From Bacillota bacterium (GTDB lineage: Bacteria; Bacillota; Clostridia; Lachnospirales; Lachnospiraceae), in the NCBI GenBank assembly GCA_023411555.1, contig JAEYOQ010000031.1, positions 1-64,000 on the forward strand: a stretch of 64,000 bases of DNA. The letters run 5' to 3'. The translations under genes and the position numbers were made by a program. Below are positions 1-9,606 of the stretch, piece by piece. Under the pieces are notes generated by a model that saw only the letters and a list, made by a program, of their open reading frames with translations, made no database searches and was not told the DNA's origin. Every line of letters begins with the position of its first letter. The stretch's first letter is position 1.

Positions 1-879
1 GACATTATATCCGGGTTTTAACTGGGAGTTCCTCATATGGTCCTCCTTCATGTGCATAAAGGTTGCATCGGGATCTGTCTTGGAATAACTGTTGCGGTCT
101 TTCATCAGTTCTTTACTGCTGTCATAAGATAATTTGCGCTCCCGGTATTCCTCTAGCCTTTCAATCCATCTCTGAATATCCGTTTTTCGCTTCCCTGTGC
201 CGTTTACGAATTGGATACCCCTTGTTTCTTTTTCTGAATAAAGCCACGAAAGTACCGATTCCATATCTTTTATGGCAGTTTCTCCCCTTAATGAAAAATC
301 CTTAACCTCAGCCAGGTTGATTTCAGTAATGAGTTTTTCTGCTTTCTTTATCATTTTTTCTTCATTCTTTAGGACTGCTTTCTTCCAGACAAATGTATAC
401 TTGTTGGCATTCGCTTCGATCTTAGTCCCATCGATAAAAGCATTCTCAACCCGGATTTCTCCGGCCTCATAAAGATACAGCACCTGCTGGTAAAACAGGT
501 CATCCACGACATCATTAGAAAGGAAATGGCTACGGAAACGGCTGATTGTCACATGGTCAGGGGCAGCCTGCCCCGCAAGAAGCCATCTGAAATTAATATC
601 CCTACGGCATGCAGTTTCAATTTTTCTTGTAGAATAAATGTTTTGTGAATAAACATAGGTCATGATTTTGAACATGGTCTTTGGTTCCACTGCCGGATTT
701 CTTCCTGTAGAAGAGTAAGCCTTGTACAATTTCGTGTACTCTAATCCCTCCAATATGTGGCTCAGCAGTCGGACAGAATTATCTTCAGGTATCAAACCTT
801 CCAAACTTAATGGTAAAACTACTTAATATCCATCATTAAATTCGGTATAATTTTTATTGTGTAATGAAGTTATTGGCAT
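1..879 (-). pseudogene. IS1182-family transposase, interrupted by a stop codon and cut by the window edge
   Basis: Reading the minus strand from an ATG at 879 gives a DDE transposase of the IS1182 type: a KNYTEF start, a VLPLSLEGLIPED segment, then TMFKIMTYVYSQNIYSTR and an IDGTKIEANANKYTF region that carries one of the catalytic acidic residues. The frame is otherwise open to base 1, so the C-terminal part lies outside the window. A TAA at 825-823 (codon 19) falls where relatives usually have a glutamine, so it looks like a CAA to TAA change. Without suppression or an internal start the transposase is dead. A TATAAT-like box lies just upstream, inside the sequence between 880 and 900. The outer terminal repeat could not be fixed. 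Confidence 0.85.
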
Positions 880-1165
880 AACTAATTATACCATTTTTGC
901 GGGTTCTTCGGAAACCGCTTCTTTGATTTAATGTATAAAAAGGGAGCTGTTTCTCCACTAATTTATTATTAATTTTGAAAGCCCCTTTTCCTATGTAACT
1001 GTATGAACCATAAAATGAAGACTCTAAGAAAAAAGTGCGAGACCAATGACGAACATATTTAATAAGCAATTAGTGGCAACAGTGTATATTTTAACCACAC
1101 AAGGTGCACAGCTTTAATTTCACCTTAGCAAAAAGCTGAACGATTTCGATATGCTATGCTTACCT
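880..1165. other. Intergenic: insertion-sequence margin plus SDR gene 3' region
   Basis: No convincing gene is present. The part nearest the transposase should contain the outer end of the IS1182-type element; an inverted repeat GCGGGTT/GGAAACCGC near 899-918 may belong to it. Further right, AAGGTG (1101-1106) can pair with CACCTT (1121-1126), and CAGCTTT (1109-1115) can pair with AAAGCTG (1132-1138). These two hairpins overlap and exclude each other. There is no strong T-run, so a terminator for the SDR gene is only possible. Confidence 0.4.
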
Positions 1166-1951
1166 TCATACACATAAACTATTCTTCTCATCTGGTATAA
1201 TTGGATATAGCTGAATCATATTACCACCATCTACTACTAACTCTGCACCTGTAGTATTCTTGGAATCATCACCACCAAAATAGTATACTGCATTTGCAAT
1301 ATCTTCAAAATCTGCAATATCACCAAGAGGTGTATAATTTGATAATGCACTTTTACAATTATTGTAATTGTTCTCCCATCTGTCAGTCTTAATCATTCCG
1401 GGAAGTACTGCATTTACTCTGATATTATATTTACCTAAATCGAATGCAAGGGCACGCATCATGCCAAGGGCACCGCTCTTGGAAGCACTGTATGCGATTC
1501 TATCTGGGATACAACGATATGCTGTATTCGAGTTAACAAAAACTATACTGCCTTTGCCCTTTTCCATCATGTGCAAGACCGCCTGACGTGCCAATTCAAA
1601 ATTCCAAACTATATTAGTATGAATTACATCTTCAAAATCTTCCACACTAACTGTAAGAAACTCCTGTTTTATCCCCAAGTTTGCTGCGTTTAATACTAAA
1701 CAATCAAGTAAATAACCTTTTTGTCTCATATCGTCAAACACTTCTTTTAACTCAGCTTCACTCATCGTACTTTCTGCTTTATAGCCTTTAGAAAATACAC
1801 CATATTTTGCGGTAATCTTTGCCGCCGCCTCTGCGGCAGCTTCTACACTACGACTTCCAATAAATACTGTATAACCTTCTTTCGCGAACTTTTCCGCAAC
1901 TCCAAAACCCGTATTAACTACTGCTCCTGTGATAAAAACACTTTTTTTCAT
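1166..1951 (-). CDS. SDR-family NAD(P)-dependent oxidoreductase
   Basis: A 261-residue classical short-chain dehydrogenase/reductase. It has a Rossmann nucleotide-binding start (TGAVVNTGFG, residues about 8-17), an NAA segment (LVLNAANLG), a VNSN active-site serine region near 140, and the catalytic YSASK motif with Tyr about 154 and Lys about 158. The PGMIKTDR segment after the active site is typical of the family. The C-terminal GGDDSKNTTGAELVVDGG region matches the usual end. ATG at 1951 is preceded by AAGGAG. The gene is last in a three-gene set with an acid-sugar dehydratase-like enzyme and a lactonase, so a sugar-acid or keto-sugar alcohol group is a likely substrate; this is inferred from context only. 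Confidence 0.9.
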   Translation of the reverse strand: MKKSVFITGAVVNTGFGVAEKFAKEGYTVFIGSRSVEAAAEAAAKITAKYGVFSKGYKAESTMSEAELKEVFDDMRQKGYLLDCLVLNAANLGIKQEFLTVSVEDFEDVIHTNIVWNFELARQAVLHMMEKGKGSIVFVNSNTAYRCIPDRIAYSASKSGALGMMRALAFDLGKYNIRVNAVLPGMIKTDRWENNYNNCKSALSNYTPLGDIADFEDIANAVYYFGGDDSKNTTGAELVVDGGNMIQLYPIIPDEKNSLCV

Positions 1952-1962
1952 GTCATTACTCC

Positions 1963-3123
1963 TTAAAAATATAATTCTGACTTAGCAGGACGAATATCTG
2001 TCAGTGCTCCCGAATAATGCCTTAATGTATGTGGTTGATAAGGGTGCTTTAAGCATTCCTCTTCGTTAATTTCAATCCCTAAGCCCGGCTTATCAGGTAT
2101 GGTTATATAACCATCCTTGTATTCAAGCTGCTCATTTACTACATCTTTTCTCCACTCTACATCACTGTACATAATCTCTAGTATACAGAAGTTAGGACAA
2201 GTTGCTGCCAACTGTAATGTAGCTGCATTGGCAACCGGTCCACTTGGATTATGTGGTGCAAATGGCATATATCTGCTTTCTGCTTCTGCTGCTATCTTCT
2301 TTAATTCCATAATACCACCTGCATGAGAAATATCAGGCTGAATATAATCTGCTGCTCTTAGATCAAATAATTTACGATAGTCCCATCTGGAATATAATCT
2401 TTCTCCTGCTGATATCGCTATATGTGACTTATCTCTTACTGCCTTTAGTGCTTCCAAATTATCCGGTGGTACTGGCTCCTCAAAAAACATCGGCTTAAAC
2501 TGCTCTAGCTCCTTAGCAATTTTAATACCTGTAGGAACATCGAAACGTCCATGTCCTTCTATCAATATGTCTACCTGATTACCAACCGCCTCTCTTACTG
2601 CCCCTACGCAACGAAGCGCTTTATCTAAATCTGCATTAGATATCTGAAGATAGCTCTTACCAAATGGGTCCCACTTCATCGCAGTGACACCACGCTGTAC
2701 TGCTGTTTTTGCTTTTTCTGCGAATTCTTCCGGTTCCCTTGCACCAGAGAACCATCCATTTACATAGATTCTAACCTTGTCATTTACTTTACCACCTAAA
2801 AGCTGGTATACGGGTGTATGCAAAGATTTACCCAAAATATCCCATAATGCCATCTCCACTGCAGACAGCGCACTCATTAATACAGGACCCCCACGCCAAT
2901 ACGCATCTCGGTAAATACTATGCCAATGTCGTTCAATATCCAGCGGATTCTGACCAATCAAATATTCCTTAATATGTTCTAATGCACCAAGGAAAGCTTT
3001 CTCTTTATATTCCAGTGTTCCTTCACCTACGCCAGTAATGCCTTCGTCTGTATCAATTTTTATAAACACCCAGTTTGTACGATAACAGTCTACTGTAAAT
3101 GCTTTAATATCTGTTACTTTCAT
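1963..3123 (-). CDS. Enolase-superfamily acid-sugar dehydratase (galactonate dehydratase-like)
   Basis: A 386-residue mandelate-racemase/muconate-lactonizing-type protein, close to the usual length for D-galactonate dehydratase. Visible signatures are the N-terminal capping domain (FIKIDTDEGITGVGEG), YRGGP-like WRGGPVLMSA, the metal-ligand strands IEGHGRFD (about 190), FFEEP (about 210) and SAGERLYSRWD (about 239), QPDISHAGG (about 263) and the PHNPSGP general-acid loop (about 289). Family members dehydrate aldonic acids to 2-keto-3-deoxy acids. The exact acid sugar cannot be read from sequence. AAGGAGG lies before ATG 3123. It is adjacent to the lactonase at 3124 and 11 bases from the SDR gene, so the three are probably co-transcribed. 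Confidence 0.85.
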   Translation of the reverse strand: MKVTDIKAFTVDCYRTNWVFIKIDTDEGITGVGEGTLEYKEKAFLGALEHIKEYLIGQNPLDIERHWHSIYRDAYWRGGPVLMSALSAVEMALWDILGKSLHTPVYQLLGGKVNDKVRIYVNGWFSGAREPEEFAEKAKTAVQRGVTAMKWDPFGKSYLQISNADLDKALRCVGAVREAVGNQVDILIEGHGRFDVPTGIKIAKELEQFKPMFFEEPVPPDNLEALKAVRDKSHIAISAGERLYSRWDYRKLFDLRAADYIQPDISHAGGIMELKKIAAEAESRYMPFAPHNPSGPVANAATLQLAATCPNFCILEIMYSDVEWRKDVVNEQLEYKDGYITIPDKPGLGIEINEEECLKHPYQPHTLRHYSGALTDIRPAKSELYF

Positions 3124-3810
3124 TTAAATATTTACCTCCTTATAAATTTCTGGGATAACCTTTTTATCACAAGCAAAATCTTTACCGGGATTCAGATGAT
3201 CGAATAATCCAAAATGCACGGGGACAACTTTTTTTGCGCCAATTTCCATTGCGAATATGGCTGCATCTGTCATATTCAGGTTATTACCTTCACCATTCAC
3301 CGGAATAAATGCTACCTCTAGATTTGTTCCTGAATTTTTTATATCTTCGATAACCTGCTTATGGTACAATGTATCTCCGGATACATAATAGGTTTTGTCC
3401 TGATAAGTAATAAGGACTCCTATAGCATAATCATCGCTATGTTGTGCATGAACTGCTTGAAAGTGAATAGATCCACAGCTCCATTCTGTATGTCGATCAA
3501 ACATAACATAATTGTGATTATTTCCATAGGTTCTCACACGTTTCCACGCATTCTGTGAAGCCAACACACATATGCCTTCTCTTTTCTTTAAGATTACTTC
3601 CAATGTTTCTGGGTCTGTATGATCCAGATGGTCATGTGTTAAGATTAGGATATTAGGTAGTATTTCGAAAAAACTATTATCCACCTCTATTCGACGTTTA
3701 TTCCTTGGATTTACTGCTGCTACACTATCCGACAAATATGGATCGATCATAACAATAACACCATTAATATCAAACAACAGCCCTGCTTGCCCTAACCAAA
3801 TGCATTTCAT
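3124..3810 (-). CDS. Metallo-beta-lactamase-fold hydrolase, UlaG-like lactonase
   Basis: About 228 residues. The start is placed at ATG 3810, which has AGAGGAG a few bases upstream and gives the natural beginning MKCIWLGQAGLLF; a longer in-frame start at 3870 has no good ribosome site. The HxHxDH zinc motif THDHLDHTD sits near residue 57, with later metal ligands in VSGDTLYH and VPVHFG. The closest family by appearance is UlaG, the L-ascorbate-6-phosphate lactonase. Next to an acid-sugar dehydratase, a sugar-lactone opening role is plausible: a dehydrogenase makes the lactone, this enzyme makes the acid, and the dehydratase uses it. That order is inference. Confidence 0.8.
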   Translation of the reverse strand: MKCIWLGQAGLLFDINGVIVMIDPYLSDSVAAVNPRNKRRIEVDNSFFEILPNILILTHDHLDHTDPETLEVILKKREGICVLASQNAWKRVRTYGNNHNYVMFDRHTEWSCGSIHFQAVHAQHSDDYAIGVLITYQDKTYYVSGDTLYHKQVIEDIKNSGTNLEVAFIPVNGEGNNLNMTDAAIFAMEIGAKKVVPVHFGLFDHLNPGKDFACDKKVIPEIYKEVNI

Positions 3811-3950
3811 AATATATCTCCTCTTCGAATTTGCTTTTATGCTTGTATTCTGATACAATAATGTTAACATTTATCTAAAGTGCTTACCATAAATATCCAA
3901 TACACTTTTTTAGATATTCTCTCTTTTGTAACACTTGAAAAGGAGCTCAT

Positions 3951-4295
3951 ATGTATACAAGTCTGCCTATTATTTCCTCATCAGGAATATTCCAATCTGA
4001 ATCAAAATTTTTGAATCCTGATAAATTTACTTCTAATACCATTACGAATTTACGTACCGTTATAGATTAAGAACTCGAGCTTTTTACGAAAGATGGAGGA
4101 ATCGCTCACATTAACGGCAACAGTTATCCAATAAAAAAAGGAGACCTGTTAATTGCCCAACCCGGAGACAAACGACAGAGTACCCTTCATTTTACTGCAA
4201 TGTATGTCCATTTTGGCACACGCGATCAAGCAATCCAGGAACTAATACGTTCTATATGTGGTTACCACCTGAATATAGGATATGATAAGCTGTAA
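3951..4295 (+). pseudogene. Decayed AraC-family regulator, cupin half only
   Basis: ATG 3951 follows a strong AAAGGAG. The frame encodes a typical AraC-type cupin sensor (FTKDGGIAHINGNSYPIKKG, then GDLLIAQPGDKRQS and MYVHFG) but is broken by TAA at 4068-4070 and ends at TAA 4293-4295. Between these the reading frame stays intact, so the first stop is a simple point change. Weak homologous frame with further stops seems to run on to about 4360. The C-terminal DNA-binding helices are missing. It is divergent to the dehydratase/lactonase genes, so it was probably their regulator. Confidence 0.8.
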
Positions 4296-4342
4296 CTAGA
4301 ACTTAGTGATATGATTTGAGCTGATATTGGTTCTTGCTCAGG

Positions 4343-7300
4343 TTATGGAGTATTAACGTAGGAAAAGCTAATTTGATTTGATGATCCTCTCCTTACCTTC
4401 GTTTCAACAACCATCTCGTTACCAGTTACTGAAATACTATCCCCTGACATAATTGTCATTGTATCAGGTAATGTTACTCTTACCTGGTCATTCTCCCATG
4501 TTGGATCAGAAATATACATCTTACCATCAGTTTTGTTAATAATAACAGCACAAGGCGTATGGAATGTAATTCCTTCTATAGTTACATCTTCTTCAAAAAT
4601 ATTTGCACCAATTAGTCCGCTTGACTGGTCATAAATCACATGAGCTCTTGTACTGTTTTCAAGTATCCTAATATCATTGCCATTAGCAAACGCTTCCGTT
4701 ATCTCCTTTGTTGCCTTGGGCAACTGTACATAAGCATAGCTTTCATCAATTGGATTTTCACCATGTTCTATAGACATACGCATAAACACGATTCCATCTC
4801 CATTGTATTCGCGCATCATATTTAATTTTGAATTGTCCAAAAATACAAATCCAACCTGGTTTTCTAACCACACCCACTCTGGATTTTCAAGCAAATCTGA
4901 ATTATTAAAGACTGGTGTCTGAACAGTACCATCTACTACTAAATCATCATATCCGGTGGTAATAATGTTTCCCGAAGTCTCAATCTGCTCTGCTGTTACA
5001 CCTTCCTTATAAAATACGATCTCAGCTAAACTGAATCTAGTACCTACACCTCCGGTATGATATTTATAACCTTGAGAAATTATTTTGTAATATCTTCCTG
5101 AACAGTTCATATCATATAGAACAATACCCGTACTATCTCCAGATGATGTAAAATCTGTTACATTCGTATAGTTTACTCCATCATCAGATATCTGTATTTT
5201 TGCAAATTCATTTCTTATATTACCATATGTAAATGCCATTCCGACAAGACCGATATCAACCTTCAAACCGAAATCAAACACGATTTCATCATTGACATAC
5301 ATCAATGAGCAGGATGTGCTCAAATCTCCATCTACTACTTGATGAATGGTTGCTTCCCTAGAAGGTTCACTTACTATAATTCCTTTTATAGAATGTTTGT
5401 AATCCGTAAGTGTAATATCAGCAGCTTTATCGATTATTCTATTTTCTAAAATTGTATATACATTTCCTGAACCACCTGTAATACCAGAACCTAAACAAAT
5501 AATTTTGTCCCCAAACATAAAATAGGATTTTTTACCTGCAAGTTTGGACACATACTGATTGCCTAACTGATATCCTGCAACTGTGTTTTCTCCATCAGTC
5601 ACACCACCAGCCCATGTATTTTCCGGAAGCCCCCAATTCGGTTCTGTTTCTGTGTGAATTGGTTCTCTTATGGTGGAATCTACTGTAGTTCCGGGCATAT
5701 AATAACCATTTACATTTTCAAAGTAGGTATCTGTATACTGTTTACTATCAGTGTAAACATAAAGCATACCATCTCCGAGATACCATCCCCTAGGATTATT
5801 CGTTTTAAAGCTTTCATACTTTGCAATTCTGTTAGAAGACATAGAAAGTGCTGCTGTAAAATTTTCACTCTCATGAATTACCTGGTCTTGATTGTAATAA
5901 ACAGTACTTTCATTTGTACTACTAATATCTGTATCTAGGCTATCTGCATAAGATTTAAAGTTATTGTATATTGTATCTAGCATTGCATTGTTAATATAGT
6001 ACTGTAAGGATCCTGCGGTAAAAGTTCTTCCATTAAGACTTTCCTTAATCCTTAAGGTAATCTCCTCACGTTTTCCTGCATCAAGTGCATTACTTGCAAT
6101 GTATGCAATATTACGTAAAATAGATGTATCAGCGAGAACATTTCCTCGACCAACAGTCATCTTAGTCATAATTCCATTTGAAATAAACGGTAACATGTTC
6201 TTTAAGCAAAAATCGTATACATTATCAAATCCATAAATATAACGTATATCAAAGGTTGTATCTTTGGTCAATTCCATAAGTTCATAAATTAATACACTAT
6301 AACTTAAACCATAACCCATATTATAGGGAATATTGGAATGGAAAATCATGGATCCATCCTTATAGAAACCATCCTTATTAAATTGCAAACCTTCAAAACC
6401 TGTATTATGCGGTGAATACAAATATGCTGCTGTTGAATACTTCATCGCATAATTCATACGGTATTGATCGCCAGAAATCATTGCTGCTTGGAAGTAACTA
6501 TAACATCTCCACAATCGATTCGTATATGTTTCAGATTCTTTCTGACTTCCTGCTGTTCTAAGATTTGGAATTGGCGCCTTATCAAAAATCTGAAGACAAG
6601 TCTCTGTCCTGAGTTGCCTTCCTTCCTCAGTGGCTTCCAAATCGTCATACATTAAGCAAAGTACGTTTGAACTAGTTATTGGTAGTGAAAACTGTGTAAG
6701 AGTCCAGTTCTGTTTGCTATCCGTTTTGCAATCCCACTCCTCCGAATAATAATCTAACAAGTATCTTATGCCAGCTAGAATGACCTCTCTCATTTCTATT
6801 GCTTCTTCAGAGGTACTATCTTCCAAGCAAGCATATCCAATGGCAATAATCTGGAGTCTCTTATACGCATTATGAAGTCTGGTTTTATATTCTGTAAGAT
6901 CTGATGTTATTAGACTCTTATCTAAATCTATTCCATCAAAGCTTTCAACAGTACATATTCCGCTGTTTCTATTTACCTTGATTTTTGCAATTTCAATTTT
7001 TGCATTGTTGATCGCACCATTCAGATAAGCACTGTTTGCCTCACGATCAGCACTCTCCGGAATAGACAATGCACCACGCCACTTCTTTATATAACTCAAA
7101 CGTTCCTCTTCCGTAATGTTTTTGTCTTCCCATGAGATATAACCCATAGCATCAGCAACGGTATAATAATCACGATAAGCATTCCAACCACTTACTTCAG
7201 GAACAGCATCATCTATTACTTTTTCATTAGAGAACATAATAAATCCACGAGGATCAATAAATACATATTTTCCTGTGAGAGTCTTCACATCATTTGATGA

Positions 7301-9163
7301 AATCATACCATCTGTACCTGTTTCTGCAAGATCAAAAAGTTGATTTATAACTGAGACAGGAAGCATAAATATCTGATCATCTTCAATATATTTTGCATTT
7401 GGAGTAGTTAATTCATCATACTCTACAACTTTATCCTCTACCCATACACGGTTACAATCATGTACGAAAGCAATATTATTCTTTAAGATTGTTTTTACAA
7501 GCTTATCCGACTGATAATTTTCAAGCCAATCTGCATATGCCTGCGTGTTTTTACCGGTTGGTCTAAGTTTTGGTGCTGTATCGCCCGGAGTAACCACTGG
7601 GGTAACCTCTGGAGTAACCTCTGGATCCTTACTCGGGACCACAATCTGATCTGTTTCCTCTACAACAATAGGGCTTGTTATCATTGTAATGTTTTCTGTT
7701 CGGTCTATAAGTGCAGTAACCTCATCATTTAGGGTACTATCTGAAACAGTATTCACGGTATTCATGATAGCAATTGTTGTTGCAAAGTTCTGCTCCGTTG
7801 CAATATTCTTTTTATGCTTACCTGTTATTAGCACAGCTTTACCCTTAGGACCTGCTGCTACATCTGCTATGTACTTTGGTGCTTTGTCATTCACCAAATC
7901 CCCCATTATAGCTTTTGCTGTTTCTACATTATTAATAAATGGCAAAAATCTATTTTTTAAATTCCCACTGCCGTCGTATGTGACTACAAAAATATCAGAA
8001 AGATAATTGTTTCCACCTACCCCTTGACCCGCTCTTGGAATTAACAATACTTTATCATCAAAACACACTATTTCACTTAGAGCATTGGTCATATTACTAG
8101 AATGTATACAGTTTGATTTAGAATTTGGCATTGGATCAATTGCATACTTTATGGCCTTCATAATACCAGTCTTATTACTGGAACTGTATGTTGTTGCTTT
8201 TCCATTATTTCCAAGATTCCATAAATCATTAAATTTACCGCTATAGTATGTCAACAGCTTATACGTTACTGTATCCTGAATAATGACATTAGATTTCTTG
8301 TCAATAACTGCTGTGGAAAGTCCAGAAGCTGCACTGTATGCGTCAAAATTACAAAGCTGAGTCTGAACATTCTCATCTGTAGCATTCACAAGCAATGCTG
8401 TTTTACAAGTAAGACCGCCTGAACCATTCCTAAAGGTAGAATAAACATCTCCTCCTGACGTTTTATCCGTCCACACTCCAACGGCTACAAGATGTCCCTT
8501 ATCATCAGAAGTAATGTTAGAAATTATCGTGGTCATTGTATTCTTAGGATAAATAGCAACCTCCGTAATAAGTGCACTCGCTCCGGTATCTGCTTTTGTC
8601 CAAAGCATTTGATTTTGCTGTGCCGCTTCATCCCAGATGTATGTACCATCAGAATAATACAGCCCTGCTTGGGTCCCATCAGCAAGTGCTGCACCGCACC
8701 AAAATTTTTTCGTGTAATTATCCCATTCCACAGTACCTTTTAAACGTAAGTCAATATGATCCGTTGTATAGGTATACACGGTTGTCATATCAGATAGTGT
8801 CTGATTCATCAAATATGCATAATTACTAACTGTTGTGTCCGGAAGAACAAGAAAGCTTTTATTATTTTCTATTCCACCATAGGCAAAACCATAAGTTTCT
8901 TTCTTTAGAACCTCCATCCCTATTCCATTTGCACGTTCTGTCCATACACTTCCATCAGGAGAGGTATAAAATCCTTTACCTCCAGTAACATAGAGCTCCA
9001 AATCATCCACGTATTCTATGTCTGTTGCATAGGCTGTGTCCACACTTCCAAACATATAATCTGCTTCTTGTTCTTCAGCTACAGCATATATAGGCATACT
9101 TGATATAAATGTTACAAATGCCAAAGTAAGTGCTGTAGTTTTTGTAAACCTTCTCATAACCAT
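4343..9163 (-). CDS. Secreted PL8-family polysaccharide lyase with F5/8C domain
   Basis: A 1606-residue exported protein. A signal peptide (MRRFTKTTALTLAFVTFISS, ending near AVAEEQ) is followed by a region of about 450 residues that resembles a beta-propeller, with repeats such as FYTSPDGSVWTERANG. A TP-rich linker (VTPEVTPVVTP, about 520-530) leads to the PL8 alpha-toroid. The catalytic-site hallmark DGSMIFHSNIPYNMGYG lies near residue 936 (His and Tyr), with the likely Asn in TYTNRLW near 879. The central beta domain has NNPRGWYLGDGMLYVY and MPGTTVD. A discoidin/F5-8C-like domain (about 1265-1395) is inserted before the PL8 C-terminal part (DESYAYVQLP). PL8 lyases eliminate at uronic acids in hyaluronan, chondroitin, xanthan or alginate. 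No LPXTG or SLH anchor is seen. Regulated by the control region upstream. Confidence 0.92.
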   Translation of the reverse strand: MVMRRFTKTTALTLAFVTFISSMPIYAVAEEQEADYMFGSVDTAYATDIEYVDDLELYVTGGKGFYTSPDGSVWTERANGIGMEVLKKETYGFAYGGIENNKSFLVLPDTTVSNYAYLMNQTLSDMTTVYTYTTDHIDLRLKGTVEWDNYTKKFWCGAALADGTQAGLYYSDGTYIWDEAAQQNQMLWTKADTGASALITEVAIYPKNTMTTIISNITSDDKGHLVAVGVWTDKTSGGDVYSTFRNGSGGLTCKTALLVNATDENVQTQLCNFDAYSAASGLSTAVIDKKSNVIIQDTVTYKLLTYYSGKFNDLWNLGNNGKATTYSSSNKTGIMKAIKYAIDPMPNSKSNCIHSSNMTNALSEIVCFDDKVLLIPRAGQGVGGNNYLSDIFVVTYDGSGNLKNRFLPFINNVETAKAIMGDLVNDKAPKYIADVAAGPKGKAVLITGKHKKNIATEQNFATTIAIMNTVNTVSDSTLNDEVTALIDRTENITMITSPIVVEETDQIVVPSKDPEVTPEVTPVVTPGDTAPKLRPTGKNTQAYADWLENYQSDKLVKTILKNNIAFVHDCNRVWVEDKVVEYDELTTPNAKYIEDDQIFMLPVSVINQLFDLAETGTDGMISSNDVKTLTGKYVFIDPRGFIMFSNEKVIDDAVPEVSGWNAYRDYYTVADAMGYISWEDKNITEEERLSYIKKWRGALSIPESADREANSAYLNGAINNAKIEIAKIKVNRNSGICTVESFDGIDLDKSLITSDLTEYKTRLHNAYKRLQIIAIGYACLEDSTSEEAIEMREVILAGIRYLLDYYSEEWDCKTDSKQNWTLTQFSLPITSSNVLCLMYDDLEATEEGRQLRTETCLQIFDKAPIPNLRTAGSQKESETYTNRLWRCYSYFQAAMISGDQYRMNYAMKYSTAAYLYSPHNTGFEGLQFNKDGFYKDGSMIFHSNIPYNMGYGLSYSVLIYELMELTKDTTFDIRYIYGFDNVYDFCLKNMLPFISNGIMTKMTVGRGNVLADTSILRNIAYIASNALDAGKREEITLRIKESLNGRTFTAGSLQYYINNAMLDTIYNNFKSYADSLDTDISSTNESTVYYNQDQVIHESENFTAALSMSSNRIAKYESFKTNNPRGWYLGDGMLYVYTDSKQYTDTYFENVNGYYMPGTTVDSTIREPIHTETEPNWGLPENTWAGGVTDGENTVAGYQLGNQYVSKLAGKKSYFMFGDKIICLGSGITGGSGNVYTILENRIIDKAADITLTDYKHSIKGIIVSEPSREATIHQVVDGDLSTSCSLMYVNDEIVFDFGLKVDIGLVGMAFTYGNIRNEFAKIQISDDGVNYTNVTDFTSSGDSTGIVLYDMNCSGRYYKIISQGYKYHTGGVGTRFSLAEIVFYKEGVTAEQIETSGNIITTGYDDLVVDGTVQTPVFNNSDLLENPEWVWLENQVGFVFLDNSKLNMMREYNGDGIVFMRMSIEHGENPIDESYAYVQLPKATKEITEAFANGNDIRILENSTRAHVIYDQSSGLIGANIFEEDVTIEGITFHTPCAVIINKTDGKMYISDPTWENDQVRVTLPDTMTIMSGDSISVTGNEMVVETKVRRGSSNQISFSYVNTP

Positions 9164-9606
9164 CTTTCTCCTTTTCTATATTTTTATGGCACTACCAATC
9201 TATTATTATCCTATAACACACTTAGGAATCTTGCACTATGATATAACTAGAAATTTGCGTGAAAATATCAATTATTGAATATATCTCCTTTATTCTTATT
9301 GTGATTTTTGTGTATTTTATATTGAAAAAGTGTTTTTTTGTATTTTTTATTGACTATTTTGTTAATCTTCTATAATATAATAGATTTAAGTGTCAATGCA
9401 ATCTTAAAAGTCCACCCCCTGTGCAAGTGTCATAAGCTCAACCAAATCATTAACATAAAAATGAACCCACCGAAGGTAAGGAAAAGCATCTCCGATGAGT
9501 CCATATTTTTATTCCATAAGACTAAATTTTTTATTTTACTATAATAAAAGTCAGATCTTGTTTGGGGATAGATTTACTTATTAGCTGTATTTTCCGTACA
9601 GATCTT
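9164..9606. promoter_or_regulatory. PL8 control region (copy A) and remaining intergenic sequence
   Basis: The stretch 9212-9381 matches the intergenic region at 38078-38245 block by block. TATAACACA lies at 9212, GCACTA-GATATAAC-AGAAATT starts 21 bases on at 9233, and TGATTTTTGTGTATTTTA starts 90 bases on at 9302. TTGAC follows at 9350, with TATAAT-like boxes at 9371-9381. In copy B, TTGAC and the boxes face the AraC regulator; here they face rightwards into a stretch with no supported gene. The lyase promoter must read leftwards from the TATAACACA end. No other gene is supported between 9390 and 9606. Confidence 0.8.

Noticed and set aside
854..1069. 71-codon minus-strand frame beside the IS1182 transposase
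   Set aside because: It overlaps the transposase start in another frame, lacks a ribosome site and resembles no protein; it is probably the IS end read by chance.
1100..1165. Riboswitch or attenuator after the SDR gene
   Set aside because: Only short mutually exclusive stems, placed at the 3' side of the gene, with no known riboswitch core.
9338..9544. 68-codon plus-strand frame after the orphan promoter
   Set aside because: No ribosome site and low-complexity AT-rich text; kept only as an untested transcript region.
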